Shown here one piece after another: positions 1 to 7,304 of a DNA stretch of 38,448 nucleotides. How positions within the stretch are numbered: the stretch's first letter is position 1; every line of letters begins with the position of its first letter. This DNA comes from Methanobrevibacter sp. (lineage in GTDB: Archaea; Methanobacteriota; Methanobacteria; Methanobacteriales; Methanobacteriaceae). The stretch lies in the NCBI RefSeq assembly GCF_017432245.1, contig NZ_JAFRJO010000048.1, positions 1 through 38,448 of the forward strand, in the 5' to 3' direction. The notes under the pieces were generated by a model. The model was not told the DNA's origin. It saw only the letters and a list, made by a program, of their open reading frames with translations, and did not search any database. A program made the translations under genes and the position numbers.

Positions 1-837
1 CTCTGGACAAATTCTAGCTCCTCCGTAGTATATTACTTCATTAGGATCTCTTTCTTCAATAACTGTATCAAAGATGGAAATCTCCTTATCAAATGTACTG
101 AATGGAGCTGCAATATAAAATGGAATGTCAAATCTTTTAGCTGCAAGAGCTACCATAAATGAACCAATCTTGTTTGCAATACCATCATAAGCCACCCTAT
201 CTGCACCGATTACAACCTTATCAATCTTTCCGATTGACATAAGATAACCGCTTGCAACATCTGGAATCAGTTTTACAGGAATTCCTTCCTGTTGCATTTC
301 CCAAACGCTTAAGCTTGCACCTTGTCCTCTTGGACGGGTTTCATCACAAATCACTTGAATATCTTTTCCTTGATTGAATGCAGAACGGAAAACACCTAAT
401 GCAGTACCATAATCTACACAAGCAAGTGCACCAGCATTACAATGGGTTAAGACTGTATCTCCATCATCAATAAGTTCAGCACCATATTCACCTATTGCAA
501 GATTTGTATTGATGTCCTCACCAGCCATTGCCATTGCTTCATTAAGCATATTGTCTGCTTTCATGACTCTGTCTACCGCCCACATTAAATTGACTGCTGT
601 AGGTCTTGCATTTTTCATCTCTACAGCGACCTTTTCCATATCTTCCCCAGCAATCTGAGCAAGTGCCATACCGAAAGCAGCTGAAACACCTATAGCAGGG
701 GCTCCACGAACAACCATTGTCTTGATTGCATCTATTACTTCCTGGTAAGTGCTGCAATAGACATAAGTCAATTCATCAGGCAATTTGGTTTGATCTATAA
801 GCTTTAATTTATTGTCTTCCCATTCTAAAGTTCTCAT
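1..837 (-). CDS. mtnA: S-methyl-5-thioribose-1-phosphate isomerase, 3' end missing
   Basis: Isomerises 5-methylthioribose-1-phosphate to the ribulose form (methionine salvage); the fold is shared with eIF-2B alpha subunits and archaeal ribose-1,5-bisphosphate isomerase. I translated 279 codons from the ATG at 835-837; the gene then runs off the left edge, so roughly 30-60 C-terminal residues are missing. The N-terminus RTLEW and LIDQTKLP, and VVRGAPAIG at about 43-50, are typical of MtnA rather than of the ribose-bisphosphate isomerase. THCNAG carries the expected catalytic Cys133 and GADRV the catalytic Asp213; their 80-residue spacing matches that of characterised MtnA enzymes. ETRPRGQGA (166-174) is also present. 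In organisms without a full salvage pathway the natural substrate may be a related pentose phosphate, which the sequence cannot decide. Confidence 0.9.
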   Translation of the reverse strand, partial: MRTLEWEDNKLKLIDQTKLPDELTYVYCSTYQEVIDAIKTMVVRGAPAIGVSAAFGMALAQIAGEDMEKVAVEMKNARPTAVNLMWAVDRVMKADNMLNEAMAMAGEDINTNLAIGEYGAELIDDGDTVLTHCNAGALACVDYGTALGVFRSAFNQGKDIQVICDETRPRGQGASLSVWEMQQEGIPVKLIPDVASGYLMSIGKIDKVVIGADRVAYDGIANKIGSFMVALAAKRFDIPFYIAAPFSTFDKEISIFDTVIEERDPNEVIYYGGARICPE

Positions 838-1041
838 AATAATCACATGATAAAAATAATTGATTCTATAATAAAATTGTTAAAATACAATAAAATATTG
901 GTCTTTTTTAAATAAATAAGTTATTATGAAAATAGTTTAAAGAGAATATGAGAACACCCTCCAAATAATCAGATAAAGAAAATTAATAAAGAGCATACAC
1001 AGAAGAACTAATAAAAACTTCAGCCCATTACAAATTAACTC

Positions 1042-1119
1042 CTAAAGGATTTTAAAAAATAATCCGATTAAAATAAGGAGGATTCCTATAAAAACATATA
1101 GAGCTCCTTCTTCTAACAA
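1042..1119 (-). CDS. putative 25-residue single-pass membrane peptide
   Basis: A TTG codon at 1117-1119 opens 25 codons ending in TAG (1042-1044). The peptide starts with a short acidic stretch (MLEEGALY), then a continuous hydrophobic segment (VFIGILLILIGLFF) and ends KIL. What makes it credible is an SD of maximal length for this lineage, GGAGGTGAT, nine bases before the TTG (plus-strand complement 1129-1137). There is no in-frame ATG. Small membrane peptides with strong SDs also occur at 18244-18357 and 37840-37950. I know no family for it; it could be an accident of a strong SD in AT-rich DNA. Confidence 0.4.
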   Translation of the reverse strand: MLEEGALYVFIGILLILIGLFFKIL

Positions 1120-1152
1120 GGATATTTTATCACCTCCATTAGAAGAATCTCG

Positions 1153-1225
1153 AATGAAGCATATTCCATTGTGAATAAGTATAAACAAGACTCAGCTATA
1201 AAAAAATCAACTTTTATGCTTCGTT
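1153..1225. repeat. inverted repeat, 11-bp arms
   Basis: AATGAAGCATA (1153-1163) pairs with TATGCTTCGTT (1215-1225), with one U-G wobble if transcribed from the plus strand and one mismatch if from the minus strand. The 51-base loop is A/T-rich. It lies just upstream of the strong SD of the 25-residue frame, so it may be a leader structure or an operator pair. No homology is recognised. Confidence 0.35.
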
Positions 1226-1690
1226 TAGTATTTTTTATATAGTAACAGAGAGAGCCCATATCCTAATTATAAAAAGAATGTTCCCAATATAATATTTAAG
1301 AAAATACAATATAAAATTAGCCTAAATGCGAAAAAACACGATAAATAAAAGATAAAAAATAATTAAAGCAATAAAACACAATTTCACAAATGTGAAAAAA
1401 CACAAAAATTTAAAAAATAAACTTAAAAAAAGGAAAAATGCTGCAAATGTGATCACCTCTCTCTAATGACCACATTCCAACATTTGTTGATTTATATAAA
1501 ATCTTGTTTTAACTATATTCACAACAGAATTTACAAGTTACCTTGTGATTAGTAATATATAAAAAGTAATATATAAATATTTTGGAAAATAAAGAATTTT
1601 TAAAGCTTTAAATGAAAAAGGAAAGAATAAATAAGCTTATTTTAACATATAGTAAACTATACATAAAAATTTAAATAAAAAAAAGTAAAA

Positions 1691-1707
1691 AAGGACATAA
1701 AGTCCTT
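1691..1707 (-). terminator. stem-loop terminator after the alcohol dehydrogenase gene
   Basis: AAGGAC (1691-1696) and GTCCTT (1702-1707) form a 6-bp stem with a 5-base loop starting 7 bases beyond the stop codon. On the minus strand it is followed by T-tracts (complement of 1681-1690), the layout of an intrinsic terminator. Confidence 0.7.
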
Positions 1708-1714
1708 ATAAAAT

Positions 1715-2758
1715 TTATTCGTCAAATTCTTCAAAGGTGATTACAGCTCTTCCTTCAACTCTTCCGTTTCTTAAGTCATCAAGAGCATCAAGAACTTTAC
1801 TGAATGGATATTGTTGAGCTTCAACCTTGATCTTTCCAGCTTTTGCCAAGTCCATGATCTCATAAAGGTCAGTGATGGTTCCACCTTGAGTCAATCTTAC
1901 CATTACACCAGGTTTAACTGTAGTCCAGCTTACTGGGAGGGTTCCTCCACCAAGACCTAATATTGAAATAAGACCTAATCCTTTGGTGATTTGTGCTGCA
2001 AGTTCTAAAGTGTTGTCTCTGCCTACAAAGTCAAATACTGCATCTACACCTTTGCCATTAGTTAATTCCATGATTTTGTCATATGCATTGTCATCTAAAA
2101 CAACCAATTCATCAGCACCATAGTTAACCATTTTAGCCATTTTTTCAGCAGATCTGTTAACTACAATAACACGAGCAGAGGTTGTTAAAGCCAAATATTG
2201 ACAGCAGTAGAATCCAAGTCCACCTACACCGATAACAACTGCAGTACCGTTATTAGGAATGAATGGTTTTGCAGTTTGCACAGCACCATATGGAGATAAA
2301 CCTGCATCTGCCAATGCCACATATTCTGTAGGGTCAAGGTCACCTAAAGGTGCAACTTCTCTTGCATCAGCAATCATATATTCTGCCATACCTCCGTCTT
2401 CCTTAAGACCACGTGCACTTGCAACTTCACAGAAGTTGTCACGGCCTGAAAGACAGTATTGACATTTACCACATGCATGCAATGTGTCAACAATAACGTT
2501 TTGACCAACCTCGACAGTATCTACTCCAGGTCCAAGTTTTACAACTTCACCTGCATTTTCGTGACCGAATGTGAATGGTCCTTCAAATGGAACTGTGATG
2601 AATCCTTCATCAATAACTTCAAGGTCAGTTCTGCACATTCCTGCACCTTTCATTTTAATTAAGATTTCCCCAAAAGTAGGTTCTGGTATAGGTACTTCCT
2701 CCATTACAGGAGGTTTTCCTAATTCATTTATCCTCCAAGCTTTCATCATTTCTGCCAT
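1715..2758 (-). CDS. zinc-dependent medium-chain alcohol dehydrogenase, probably NADP-linked
   Basis: Cytosolic 347-residue medium-chain dehydrogenase that interconverts an alcohol and an aldehyde or ketone. The GroES-like domain (about 1-160) carries catalytic zinc ligands Cys42 (GMCRTD), His66-Glu67 (GHENAG) and probably Asp151, the Cys/His/Asp set of bacterial and archaeal secondary-alcohol and NADP enzymes. The structural-zinc lobe has Cys96, 99, 102 and 110. The Rossmann domain shows GVGGLG (177-182). The second strand ends VVNRSAEK (from 199), with Asn-Arg instead of the acidic residue used by NAD enzymes, so NADP (or reduced F420-derived NADPH) is more likely. The ATG is preceded by GAGG with suitable spacing. 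It is monocistronic with its own terminator. The substrate is unknown; oxidation of ethanol or isopropanol as an accessory electron donor is plausible. Confidence 0.88.
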   Translation of the reverse strand: MAEMMKAWRINELGKPPVMEEVPIPEPTFGEILIKMKGAGMCRTDLEVIDEGFITVPFEGPFTFGHENAGEVVKLGPGVDTVEVGQNVIVDTLHACGKCQYCLSGRDNFCEVASARGLKEDGGMAEYMIADAREVAPLGDLDPTEYVALADAGLSPYGAVQTAKPFIPNNGTAVVIGVGGLGFYCCQYLALTTSARVIVVNRSAEKMAKMVNYGADELVVLDDNAYDKIMELTNGKGVDAVFDFVGRDNTLELAAQITKGLGLISILGLGGGTLPVSWTTVKPGVMVRLTQGGTITDLYEIMDLAKAGKIKVEAQQYPFSKVLDALDDLRNGRVEGRAVITFEEFDE

Positions 2759-3129
2759 TTTAATCCCTCAATTTTTTAAAGTAAAATTATTATTTAATTT
2801 TACATGTAATATTATATTCCTATTAAATATTAAATTTTACTATTTTAATTAAAAATTATTCATTTAAATATAAAAATATCTAAAAATTATTCGGCAAATA
2901 TGAAATAAATAATTAGTTTATTTATAAATTATATAAAAACAATAAATAATGTTCATTTAACTTAATAAAGCATATAGATAAAATAAAAAAATTTTTAAGA
3001 AAAATAGAAAAAATAAACAAAAAATATAAAATAAAATTTACAAATAGCTAAAATTAAAAAAATTGATTAAAAAAAGTAAGAAGAAAAATAGGAAAAAATA
3101 ATCCTATTTGAATAAAAATATTTGATCAC
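2759..3129. other. 371-base AT-rich spacer upstream of the dehydrogenase gene
   Basis: It holds the dehydrogenase promoter side (several minus-strand TATA-like stretches between about 2790 and 2940) and, at its far end, the nifB terminator hairpin. I see no coding frame with an SD and no long repeat. Confidence 0.5.
3086..3109 (-). terminator. stem-loop terminator after nifB
   Basis: AAATAGGA (3086-3093) pairs with TCCTATTT (3102-3109) across an 8-base loop, 20 bases past the nifB stop. On the minus strand it is followed by a T-rich run (complement of about 3070-3085). Confidence 0.6.
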
Positions 3130-4020
3130 TTAAAAGTGAGACTGAGGAGCATTTCCTATGTGATGGTCTTCATGTTTCTTACCAGGAATTCCATAAGCAT
3201 CTGCTCTACATTGAGTACATGCTCTGAATACTGGAAGATATTCTTCAACATCACTACGTGCCTTTTCAATCTCTCCACATCCAGGTCTTGGATAATCAGC
3301 CATCTTGTTTAATGGAATGAGAGGCAAGACATTTACTAAGTCTGCACCGCATTCTTTTACGGTTTTAGCGATTTCTACAATATGCTCGTCATTTAAACCT
3401 GGAATAAGAACAATATTAACCTTAACGACTACACCAAGGTCAGTAATCTTTTTGATTCCTTCAAGTTGGTTTCTAGAGAGAATTTCAGCTGCTTCAAGTC
3501 CTTTGTAAGCTTTTCCTTCATAAACAATGAATCCGTTGATATCCTTTAGGATTTCAGGATCAACTGCATTTACTGTAACAGTTACGGTATTTACACCAAG
3601 TTCCGCAATTTTTTCTGCATATTTTGGAAGCAAAAGACCATTTGTACTCATACATTTGATTAAGTCTGGCTTTACCTCATTGATTTTTTCAAAGAACTCA
3701 AATGTAGCTTCGTTAGCTAATGAATCACCAGGACCTGCTACACCTACAACAGTGATTGCACTGTCTTCAGTTACATTCAAGACATGTTCCACTGCAGCAT
3801 CTGCATCCATGATGGAACCTGCAACACCAGGCCTGTCCTCTTCAGTATTAATTGATCTTATACAGAAATTACATCCAATATTACATTTAGGAGCAATAGG
3901 TACGTGAACTCTTCCAACCTTATCATGCAATTTTTCATTATAGCATGGATGCACTTTTGTAATGTGTGCAAATTTTGCACCTTTATGACTTCCTCCACAA
4001 GTTAAATCTTTTTTAGTCAT
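3130..4020 (-). CDS. nifB: NifB-family radical SAM protein (8Fe-9S-C cluster synthase)
   Basis: NifB uses SAM radicals to fuse two 4Fe-4S clusters and insert carbide, giving the 8Fe-9S-C precursor of nitrogenase cofactor. At 296 residues this is the short archaeal form without a NifX-like tail. Visible motifs are HPCYN with Cys26 (cluster ligand), the radical-SAM CNIGCNFC (Cys46, 50, 53), GVAGPGDSL (93-101), STNGLLLP (125-132), NVVL-type strand and LIPGLND (205-211), and a C-terminal CTQCRADAYGIPG with Cys268 and Cys271. All expected cluster-binding cysteines are present, so it should be active. No nitrogenase genes are in view. It lies downstream of, and on the same strand as, the MCR-activation cluster but has its own promoter region with a palindrome and its own terminator. 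Identity is sure; that it serves MCR activation here is inference. Confidence 0.93.
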   Translation of the reverse strand: MTKKDLTCGGSHKGAKFAHITKVHPCYNEKLHDKVGRVHVPIAPKCNIGCNFCIRSINTEEDRPGVAGSIMDADAAVEHVLNVTEDSAITVVGVAGPGDSLANEATFEFFEKINEVKPDLIKCMSTNGLLLPKYAEKIAELGVNTVTVTVNAVDPEILKDINGFIVYEGKAYKGLEAAEILSRNQLEGIKKITDLGVVVKVNIVLIPGLNDEHIVEIAKTVKECGADLVNVLPLIPLNKMADYPRPGCGEIEKARSDVEEYLPVFRACTQCRADAYGIPGKKHEDHHIGNAPQSHF

Positions 4021-4152
4021 AGTATTACCTCAACACAATATTTTAATTAATAGTCATTTAATTAACTTAATTTTTTCTCCAATTTAATTTTTCTCACTAC
4101 AATTTACAAAATTTATTCGTTAAATTCATTCATTTACGCTTAAACTTATAAC

Positions 4153-4169
4153 TATTGTTATTAACAATA
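4153..4169. promoter_or_regulatory. palindrome upstream of the nifB TATA-like box
   Basis: TATTGTTA-T-TAACAATA is a perfect 8-bp inverted repeat around one base. It directly abuts TTATAAGTTTAA (minus strand, about 4137-4150), a candidate nifB TATA box. The spacing suits a repressor blocking TBP/TFB. It does not match the NrpR nitrogen-regulator operator GGAA-N6-TTCC. Confidence 0.4.
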
Positions 4170-4315
4170 TAGTATTTAAAACTTCCTATTTGTTTCTAAT
4201 ATATACGAACAAACTATTGAAAATTACGAACCGTTTTAAAAAAACAATGAAAAATTGGACAAAAAATTAAAACAACCCTATAAAAATGAAAATTTATGAT
4301 TTGAAAAAATAAATG

Positions 4316-4339
4316 GATTAAATCTAAAAAGATTTAATC
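4316..4339 (-). terminator. terminator of the mmp operon
   Basis: GATTAAATCT (4316-4325) and AGATTTAATC (4330-4339) form a perfect 10-bp stem with an AAAA loop, 16 bases after the mmp17 stop. On the minus strand a T-rich run follows. Confidence 0.65.
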
Positions 4340-4355
4340 AATATTTGAATTAAAT

Positions 4356-4922
4356 TTAATCCCATGTTTTAGGAGTATTCAATTCTACAATATATCCTTC
4401 TGCCTTTTCAACCCATTCATCTTTAATGAGCTCATCAGTAGCTATAATGGAAACGATATCTCCACGGGAAATGTCCTTCATAATCTTGAATCCTTCAGGA
4501 ACTATTCTGAATATTGCATCATAAATCCTTCTCTTAAGGTTTTCATGAGGATCATCTACAACCAAATCAGACACTTCATGCTCCCCTTTCATGTGAATGA
4601 CATATCTGCTTGGCTGATGAACGTTTTCCCTACCGTTGGTTTTCCAAAGGGTTCTTAGAATATTTGGAAGGTAGTTCTCATTATCTATTAGAACAACAGT
4701 GGTATCATCATCCGCTTCATAATTTACTTTAGCAACTTCCTTTAATGTAATGTGCTGGGAAGTCTTTCTCATCTTTATAGCTATAATGAAGCATACTTCA
4801 TCCGGATTGACATAAGCGCGCATGTCATCAATTGAAGGCGGCAAGACCAAATCCTGCAAGATTTGCCTAATAATCATATCGTAGACTTTTGCTCCTTCAG
4901 GGTCATTTGATTCAATATACAT
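4356..4922 (-). CDS. mmp17: methanogenesis marker protein 17 (MCR activation complex component)
   Basis: A 188-residue soluble protein matching methanogenesis marker 17 in length and sequence style (N-terminal ESNDPEGAKVYD, internal VIHMKGEHEVSDLVVDDPHENLK split over 107-131, C-terminal LNTPKTWD). Members of this family are found only in methanogens and relatives. Mmp17 has been reported as a subunit of the ATP-driven complex that reductively activates methyl-coenzyme M reductase, together with McrC, Mmp3, Mmp7 and the ATPase component A2. It is the last gene of the mmp3-6-5-15-17 operon, 80 bases after mmp15, and is followed by a 10-bp stem-loop. The ATG is preceded by GTGAT. It has few cysteines (one at about 44), so it is unlikely to ligate a cluster by itself. 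Confidence 0.88.
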   Translation of the reverse strand: MYIESNDPEGAKVYDMIIRQILQDLVLPPSIDDMRAYVNPDEVCFIIAIKMRKTSQHITLKEVAKVNYEADDDTTVVLIDNENYLPNILRTLWKTNGRENVHQPSRYVIHMKGEHEVSDLVVDDPHENLKRRIYDAIFRIVPEGFKIMKDISRGDIVSIIATDELIKDEWVEKAEGYIVELNTPKTWD

Positions 4923-5002
4923 ATAATCACTCTACTTAAAATAATAAATAAAAATGAAAATAGGATAAAAATATTTGAAATATTAAAATCCAATCATATT
5001 AT

Positions 5003-6238
5003 TTATTCATGTCTATTTCCCATACCAGATACAAGCAATGCTGCACCTACTGCACCAATATGCTGTGAGTATTCAGGTACGATAACTTCAATTCCACCTA
5101 AGGTTTCACTTACTGCTTCAACAAGTCCGGAAATTAAACTGGTTCCACCTACTTGGATTAAAGGTTCACGAATGTCAATTTCCTGTAATTGCTGTTCATA
5201 AACCTGTTCTGATACAGAGTGACATGCAGCAGCTGCTACATCTGCCTTAGATCCTCCAGCAGCAAGAGTGGTTACCAAGTCTTGAATACCGAATACAATA
5301 CAGTATGAGTTAAGCATAGCCTTTCTCCAATCACCTTGCACAGCAAGAGGTCCGAGTTCTGTAATGTCTACATCTAACCTTCTTGAAGTCATGTCCAAGA
5401 ATCTGCCTGATGCACCTGCACAGATACCACCCATAGTAAAGTTATCAGGAATACCATTGTTTACGGTAATTACCTTGTTGTCCATACCACCGATATCGAG
5501 TACTGTAGCTTCACCTTTTTGGCAATCAGCCAAGTATACTGCACCTTTTGCGTTTACAGACAATTCCTCTTGGATAAGTTCAGCTCCAAATTCCTGACCC
5601 ATAGTGAATCTACCGTAACCGGTAGTTCCTATACCATCAACATCATCCCATTTGTAGCCAGTGCCTTCAAATGCTTCTGCAGCTGCAGTTTGAGCAGATG
5701 CAATGATGTCTTTTGTGGAAGTCCAACCGGTTCCGATAACCTTGTTGTTTTCCATAAGAACTGCCTTTGTAGTTGTTGAACCTGAGTCAAGTCCAAGGGT
5801 AAGTCCTTCTTGCTTTTCACGAGCAAGAATGCTTCTACGTGTAACAGTGGTAGCCAATGCTTCCATACGGATAAATAGCTCATCCGCTTTTGTCCTTTCA
5901 GTAAAGGAATATGTTACTACTGGAATACGTGTATTGTTTTGAATGAAACGTCTTACTTCGTTTCTGACCAATGCACCTTCTGCACATCTGAAACAGGTAG
6001 CAATGAATACTGCATCAGGTTTGCACTTACCTTCAACAATAGACATAGCTCTTGCAATCATAAGCTTTAAGCTTGAACTTTGAGCAGAGAAACCGAATTT
6101 CTCATAAGCTTCATTAATGTAATCCAAATCAATTTCAGGAAGAATAATTTCTGCTCCAAATTTTAAAGCTGCCTTTTCAATTTCCTTTTGGATACCACTA
6201 TATTCGGTACCGCAAGAAACCAATGCAATTTGTACCAT
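5003..6238 (-). CDS. mmp15: methanogenesis marker protein 15, HgdC-like ATPase
   Basis: A 411-residue protein whose C-terminal half is an ASKHA-fold ATPase like HgdC/BadF, the Fe-S archerases that drive electrons to very low potential using ATP. Phosphate loop DSGSTTTK (151-158) and DIGGMDNK (248-255) are present. The two cysteines that bind the dimer-bridging 4Fe-4S cluster in HgdC are conserved: Cys273 in [10 protein letters not shown] and Cys313 in CIVFG, 40 residues apart. The N-terminal 140 residues carry CFRCAEG (82-88) and look like a separate domain. I start at the ATG at 6236-6238, one base after the mmp5 stop, because AGGAGG lies eight bases upstream; an upstream GTG/ATG-like extension of eight residues has no SD. 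It is presumed to supply low-potential electrons for MCR activation or F430/cluster chemistry, which is inferred from family and context. Confidence 0.9.
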   Translation of the reverse strand: MVQIALVSCGTEYSGIQKEIEKAALKFGAEIILPEIDLDYINEAYEKFGFSAQSSSLKLMIARAMSIVEGKCKPDAVFIATCFRCAEGALVRNEVRRFIQNNTRIPVVTYSFTERTKADELFIRMEALATTVTRRSILAREKQEGLTLGLDSGSTTTKAVLMENNKVIGTGWTSTKDIIASAQTAAAEAFEGTGYKWDDVDGIGTTGYGRFTMGQEFGAELIQEELSVNAKGAVYLADCQKGEATVLDIGGMDNKVITVNNGIPDNFTMGGICAGASGRFLDMTSRRLDVDITELGPLAVQGDWRKAMLNSYCIVFGIQDLVTTLAAGGSKADVAAAACHSVSEQVYEQQLQEIDIREPLIQVGGTSLISGLVEAVSETLGGIEVIVPEYSQHIGAVGAALLVSGMGNRHE

Positions 6239-6239
6239 T

Positions 6240-6746
6240 TTATTTTCCTCCTTTATTTCCAATTGGTTCGCCTAAAACATCACTGTCTCCTTCAAGGTCT
6301 CCTCCGCCACCAGGCAAGGAATCAAGGAAATCCATGATTTGATTTACCATAAGTCTTGTTCCATCTTCATCATCAGGATAAACCACTTCCAAGACAGGAA
6401 TGTCCTTTTTACGTAAACAGAAAATAGATAATTCATTTGTTCTTGCGCATCCTACACAACCAAAGCCAAATGGAGCGCCATCAACAATAATTGCTGCTTC
6501 TGCTGCATCTATAAGAGGGCCAATAATGGACATTCTTCCACGAACTCCTGAAGGCACTTCAATAGCTGCATACTTTAATCCGTTAATTGGATCTTCTTCT
6601 GTAATGTTCATTGGAGGAGAATCAATCTCCGGGTCTTTAATCTTTTGCCTTATTTGTTTTTGAAGAGCTAAAGGAGTATGACCTTTTCTCTCAATCAAGT
6701 CAGCTAGAACCAATGAATTTGGTGGATAAATAGCTACTTTTACCAT
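6240..6746 (-). CDS. mmp5: methanogenesis marker protein 5
   Basis: A 168-residue methanogen-specific protein of the marker 5 family. Conserved features are [20 protein letters not shown] (4-23), PSGVRGRM (65-72), and [13 protein letters not shown] with Cys97 and Cys100, plus Cys110, a likely metal or Fe-S site. The tail after about 145 is Gly/Asp-rich and probably disordered. It is translationally linked to mmp15: its last codons (GGK, TAA) contain the mmp15 SD. It starts 67 bases after mmp6. The biochemical role is not established; the operon suggests MCR maturation or activation. Confidence 0.87.
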   Translation of the reverse strand: MVKVAIYPPNSLVLADLIERKGHTPLALQKQIRQKIKDPEIDSPPMNITEEDPINGLKYAAIEVPSGVRGRMSIIGPLIDAAEAAIIVDGAPFGFGCVGCARTNELSIFCLRKKDIPVLEVVYPDDEDGTRLMVNQIMDFLDSLPGGGGDLEGDSDVLGEPIGNKGGK

Positions 6747-6813
6747 AATATCATCCTCTTAATATAATCAAAGAAAACTTTTTGCAAACAATCCCATTTA
6801 GAAAGTTTTCTTA

Positions 6814-7293
6814 TTATTTATCATCCTCTTTTTTATTTTCTTCTTCTTCTAAAATCTCTTTGAAGTAATCAACAGAAACAGGTTCCTTTTTTTCTATTTC
6901 CACTTCTCTCGGATTCTTTAAAGCTTCTCCAACATAATCAAGAATTCTAAATTCCTTTTCCATTTGGTGGAAACCTTCTCTTGGTCCGTATCTGTGACCT
7001 CTGCATCTTCTTGGGTCACCTGGAGCAAAACCTCTTTCCTTAGTAAAAATTCCATAAGGGTCTAATTTACGGAGTTCACGAATAGCTTCTCTCACATATT
7101 CATCCTTTCCACTAATCATAGCCCCATAACAAGTCCATTTGATTGTAATAGGCAAATTCAACATATGAAGGAAGTTCACTACCTCACTTTCACTTACATT
7201 TGCCTTTGAACTTAAAATGATCATCCTTGTTGAAACTTCCGGATCCATATCCTCTTTACCTAAATCGGGGGTTATACATAAATTTGCAGGCAT
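6814..7293 (-). CDS. mmp6: methanogenesis marker protein 6
   Basis: A 159-residue methanogen-specific protein of the marker 6 family. Typical segments are [20 protein letters not shown] and [13 protein letters not shown] (an ACT/ferredoxin-like alpha-beta pattern), then [20 protein letters not shown]. The last 25 residues are Glu/Lys-rich and probably disordered. An ATG two codons upstream (7297-7299) is only one base from the SD AGGAGG (complement 7301-7306), while the ATG at 7291-7293 is seven bases away, so I start there. It follows mmp3 by 11 bases, with the SD overlapping the mmp3 stop, so the two are translationally coupled. Function is unknown beyond MCR-related context. Confidence 0.86.
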   Translation of the reverse strand: MPANLCITPDLGKEDMDPEVSTRMIILSSKANVSESEVVNFLHMLNLPITIKWTCYGAMISGKDEYVREAIRELRKLDPYGIFTKERGFAPGDPRRCRGHRYGPREGFHQMEKEFRILDYVGEALKNPREVEIEKKEPVSVDYFKEILEEEENKKEDDK

Positions 7294-7304
7294 AATCATT
7301 CCTC

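Larger units (their letters stand above)
838..1714. other. 877-base intergenic region with hairpins and a possible small peptide gene
   Basis: No gene of normal size lies here. On the minus strand a TATA-like TTTATATAAA (1491-1500) is followed by a hairpin containing an SD-like GAGGTGAT (about 1447-1480). Next come a very hydrophobic 44-codon GTG-initiated frame (1322-1456) and the better supported 25-codon frame (1042-1119). A palindrome, TTTCACA-AA-TGTGAAA, lies at 1382-1397, and an 11-bp inverted repeat has arms 1153-1163 and 1215-1225. The motif TGYGAAAAAACAC occurs twice, near 1327 and 1391. The rest is A/T-rich without evident coding. A structured non-coding RNA or a short-peptide transcript is possible, but nothing matches an RNA family I know. 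Confidence 0.5.
4021..4355. other. 335-base spacer: nifB promoter region and mmp17 terminator
   Basis: The spacer separates the end of mmp17 from the nifB start. It contains the mmp-operon terminator, a 17-bp palindrome (4153-4169) beside a TATA-like element on the minus strand (about 4137-4150), a possible untranslated leader of roughly 100 bases, and a direct repeat ACGAAC at about 4207 and 4229. No open frame with an SD is seen. Confidence 0.5.

Noticed and set aside
1322-1456. 44-codon GTG-initiated frame coding for an almost wholly hydrophobic, Phe-rich peptide
   Set aside because: The GTG lies inside the SD-like GAGGTGATC itself, leaving no proper SD, and Phe/Leu runs are what A-tracts on the opposite strand give by chance. 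Kept only as part of the spacer description.
2259-2852. Overlapping plus-strand frames opposite the alcohol dehydrogenase
   Set aside because: They are antisense to an unmistakable gene, lack SDs and have no recognisable motif.
4021-4355. NrpR nitrogen-regulator operator (GGAA-N6-TTCC) upstream of nifB
   Set aside because: I looked for it and found no match; the palindrome present is a different sequence.
6239-6262. Longer start for mmp15, eight codons upstream
   Set aside because: It would overlap the end of mmp5 and erase the role of the AGGAGG that is ideally placed for the ATG at 6238.
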